NCBI RefSeq assembly: GCF_002024165.1 | Contig: NZ_MWQN01000001.1 | Location: 3,699,365-3,763,364, forward strand | Source of the DNA: Embleya scabrispora | Lineage (GTDB): Bacteria > Actinomycetota > Actinomycetes > Streptomycetales > Streptomycetaceae | Direction: 5' to 3' | DNA length: 64,000 nucleotides | Part shown: piece by piece, positions 63,725 through 64,000 of the stretch | Numbering within the stretch: position 1 is the stretch's first letter | Layout: every line of letters begins with the position of its first letter | Position numbers and translations under genes: made by a program | The notes under the pieces: model-generated | Seen by the model: only the letters and a program-made list of their open reading frames with translations | The model's database searches: none | What the model was told of the DNA's origin: nothing

Positions 63725-64000
63725 GACCGGAGCTGGTCCTGTTCGACAACGACGGCGTGCTGGTGGACAGCGAGCCGATCGCCAACCGGGTACTCGCCGC
63801 GCTGCTCACCGAACTCGGCGTGCCCACCGCCTACGAGGACTCGCTGCGCGACTACCTCGGCGGGACCATGGCCCGGGTGCACACGATCGTCCGCGAGCGG
63901 GACGGCGTGACGCTGCCCGAGGATTTCGATCACGTCTACCACGAGCGGGTGTTCGCCGGATTCCGGGCGGAACTCGAAGCGGTGCCGGGGGTCGTCGACG
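63721..64000 (+). CDS. HAD-superfamily phosphatase, truncated by the window end
   Basis: The visible 93 residues begin with the HAD nucleophile motif LVLFDNDGVLVDSEPIAN (nucleophile in DND), then a cap domain start. Beta-phosphoglucomutase- or phosphoglycolate phosphatase-like enzymes look like this. GTG 63721 overlaps the proC stop. Motifs II to IV lie beyond the window. Confidence 0.85.
   Translation, partial: MRPELVLFDNDGVLVDSEPIANRVLAALLTELGVPTAYEDSLRDYLGGTMARVHTIVRERDGVTLPEDFDHVYHERVFAGFRAELEAVPGVVD

Overview
The window is chromosomal DNA of a high-GC actinomycete. The very high GC, frequent GTG starts, GTGA/ATGA stop-start overlaps and gene content (Lsr2, ClpC, DisA-RadA, an unlinked NuoD2, pan and nad genes beside coaX and lysS) point to the Streptomycetaceae or a close relative; the species cannot be named from sequence alone. 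No tRNA, rRNA, CRISPR array, transposase, integrase or prophage was seen.

Layout. 1-3.6 kb: osmoprotectant-type ABC importer, with the ATPase divergent from two permeases and a binding lipoprotein. 3.8-12 kb: a repeat-rich Ala/Pro membrane protein, NuoD2 (apparently frameshifted), a YdbS/YdbT pair of PH-domain membrane proteins, a family III CoA-transferase behind two palindromic operators, an intergenic repeat array, and a MidA-type methyltransferase. 12-18.8 kb: two tandem paralogous histidine kinases with one response regulator, then an SDR gene divergent from a cupin dioxygenase and a P450. 18.8-27.3 kb: DUF2520 protein, panC, panD, nadB and nadC in one overlapping operon, then coaX, a hypothetical gene and lysS. 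27.4-33 kb: SGNH hydrolase, an M23 peptidase divergent from a BlaI-like regulator (both apparently frameshifted), a secreted protein, an ArgA-type acetyltransferase, lsr2 and a prim-pol-like gene. 33-44 kb: clpC, an MMPL exporter with a divergent TetR gene, SDR and alcohol dehydrogenases, a TPR protein, a lysoplasmalogenase/AGMO-like pair and a PRC-barrel/DUF2382 stress protein. 44-57.4 kb: acetyltransferase, mini zinc-finger protein, ZomB/AftB-like glycosyltransferase, mutY, disA, radA, two tandem sigma-like/ZAS/TM/BACON fusion proteins, a Cys-rich protein and a Ppx/GppA protein. 57.5-64 kb: sugar-phosphate isomerase, TetR, ilvD, a serine/threonine kinase gene fragment, an ABC exporter, proC and a HAD phosphatase cut by the window end.

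Themes. Cofactor supply (pantothenate, beta-alanine, NAD and CoA precursors) is packed into 18.8-24.5 kb. Genome maintenance and stress functions (ClpC, Lsr2, MutY, DisA, RadA) share the middle. Fifteen start codons have a TANNNT hexamer 6-7 nt upstream and little or no Shine-Dalgarno, which suggests widespread leaderless transcription.

Most notable: tandem one-polypeptide proteins that join sigma-like regions, an anti-sigma zinc motif, a membrane segment and an extracellular BACON-like domain; a bacterial pair resembling the two animal ether-lipid-degrading enzymes; a perfect 48-bp palindrome after lsr2; and several apparent single-base losses, three of them in G-runs, that break nuoD2, the M23 peptidase and the BlaI gene.
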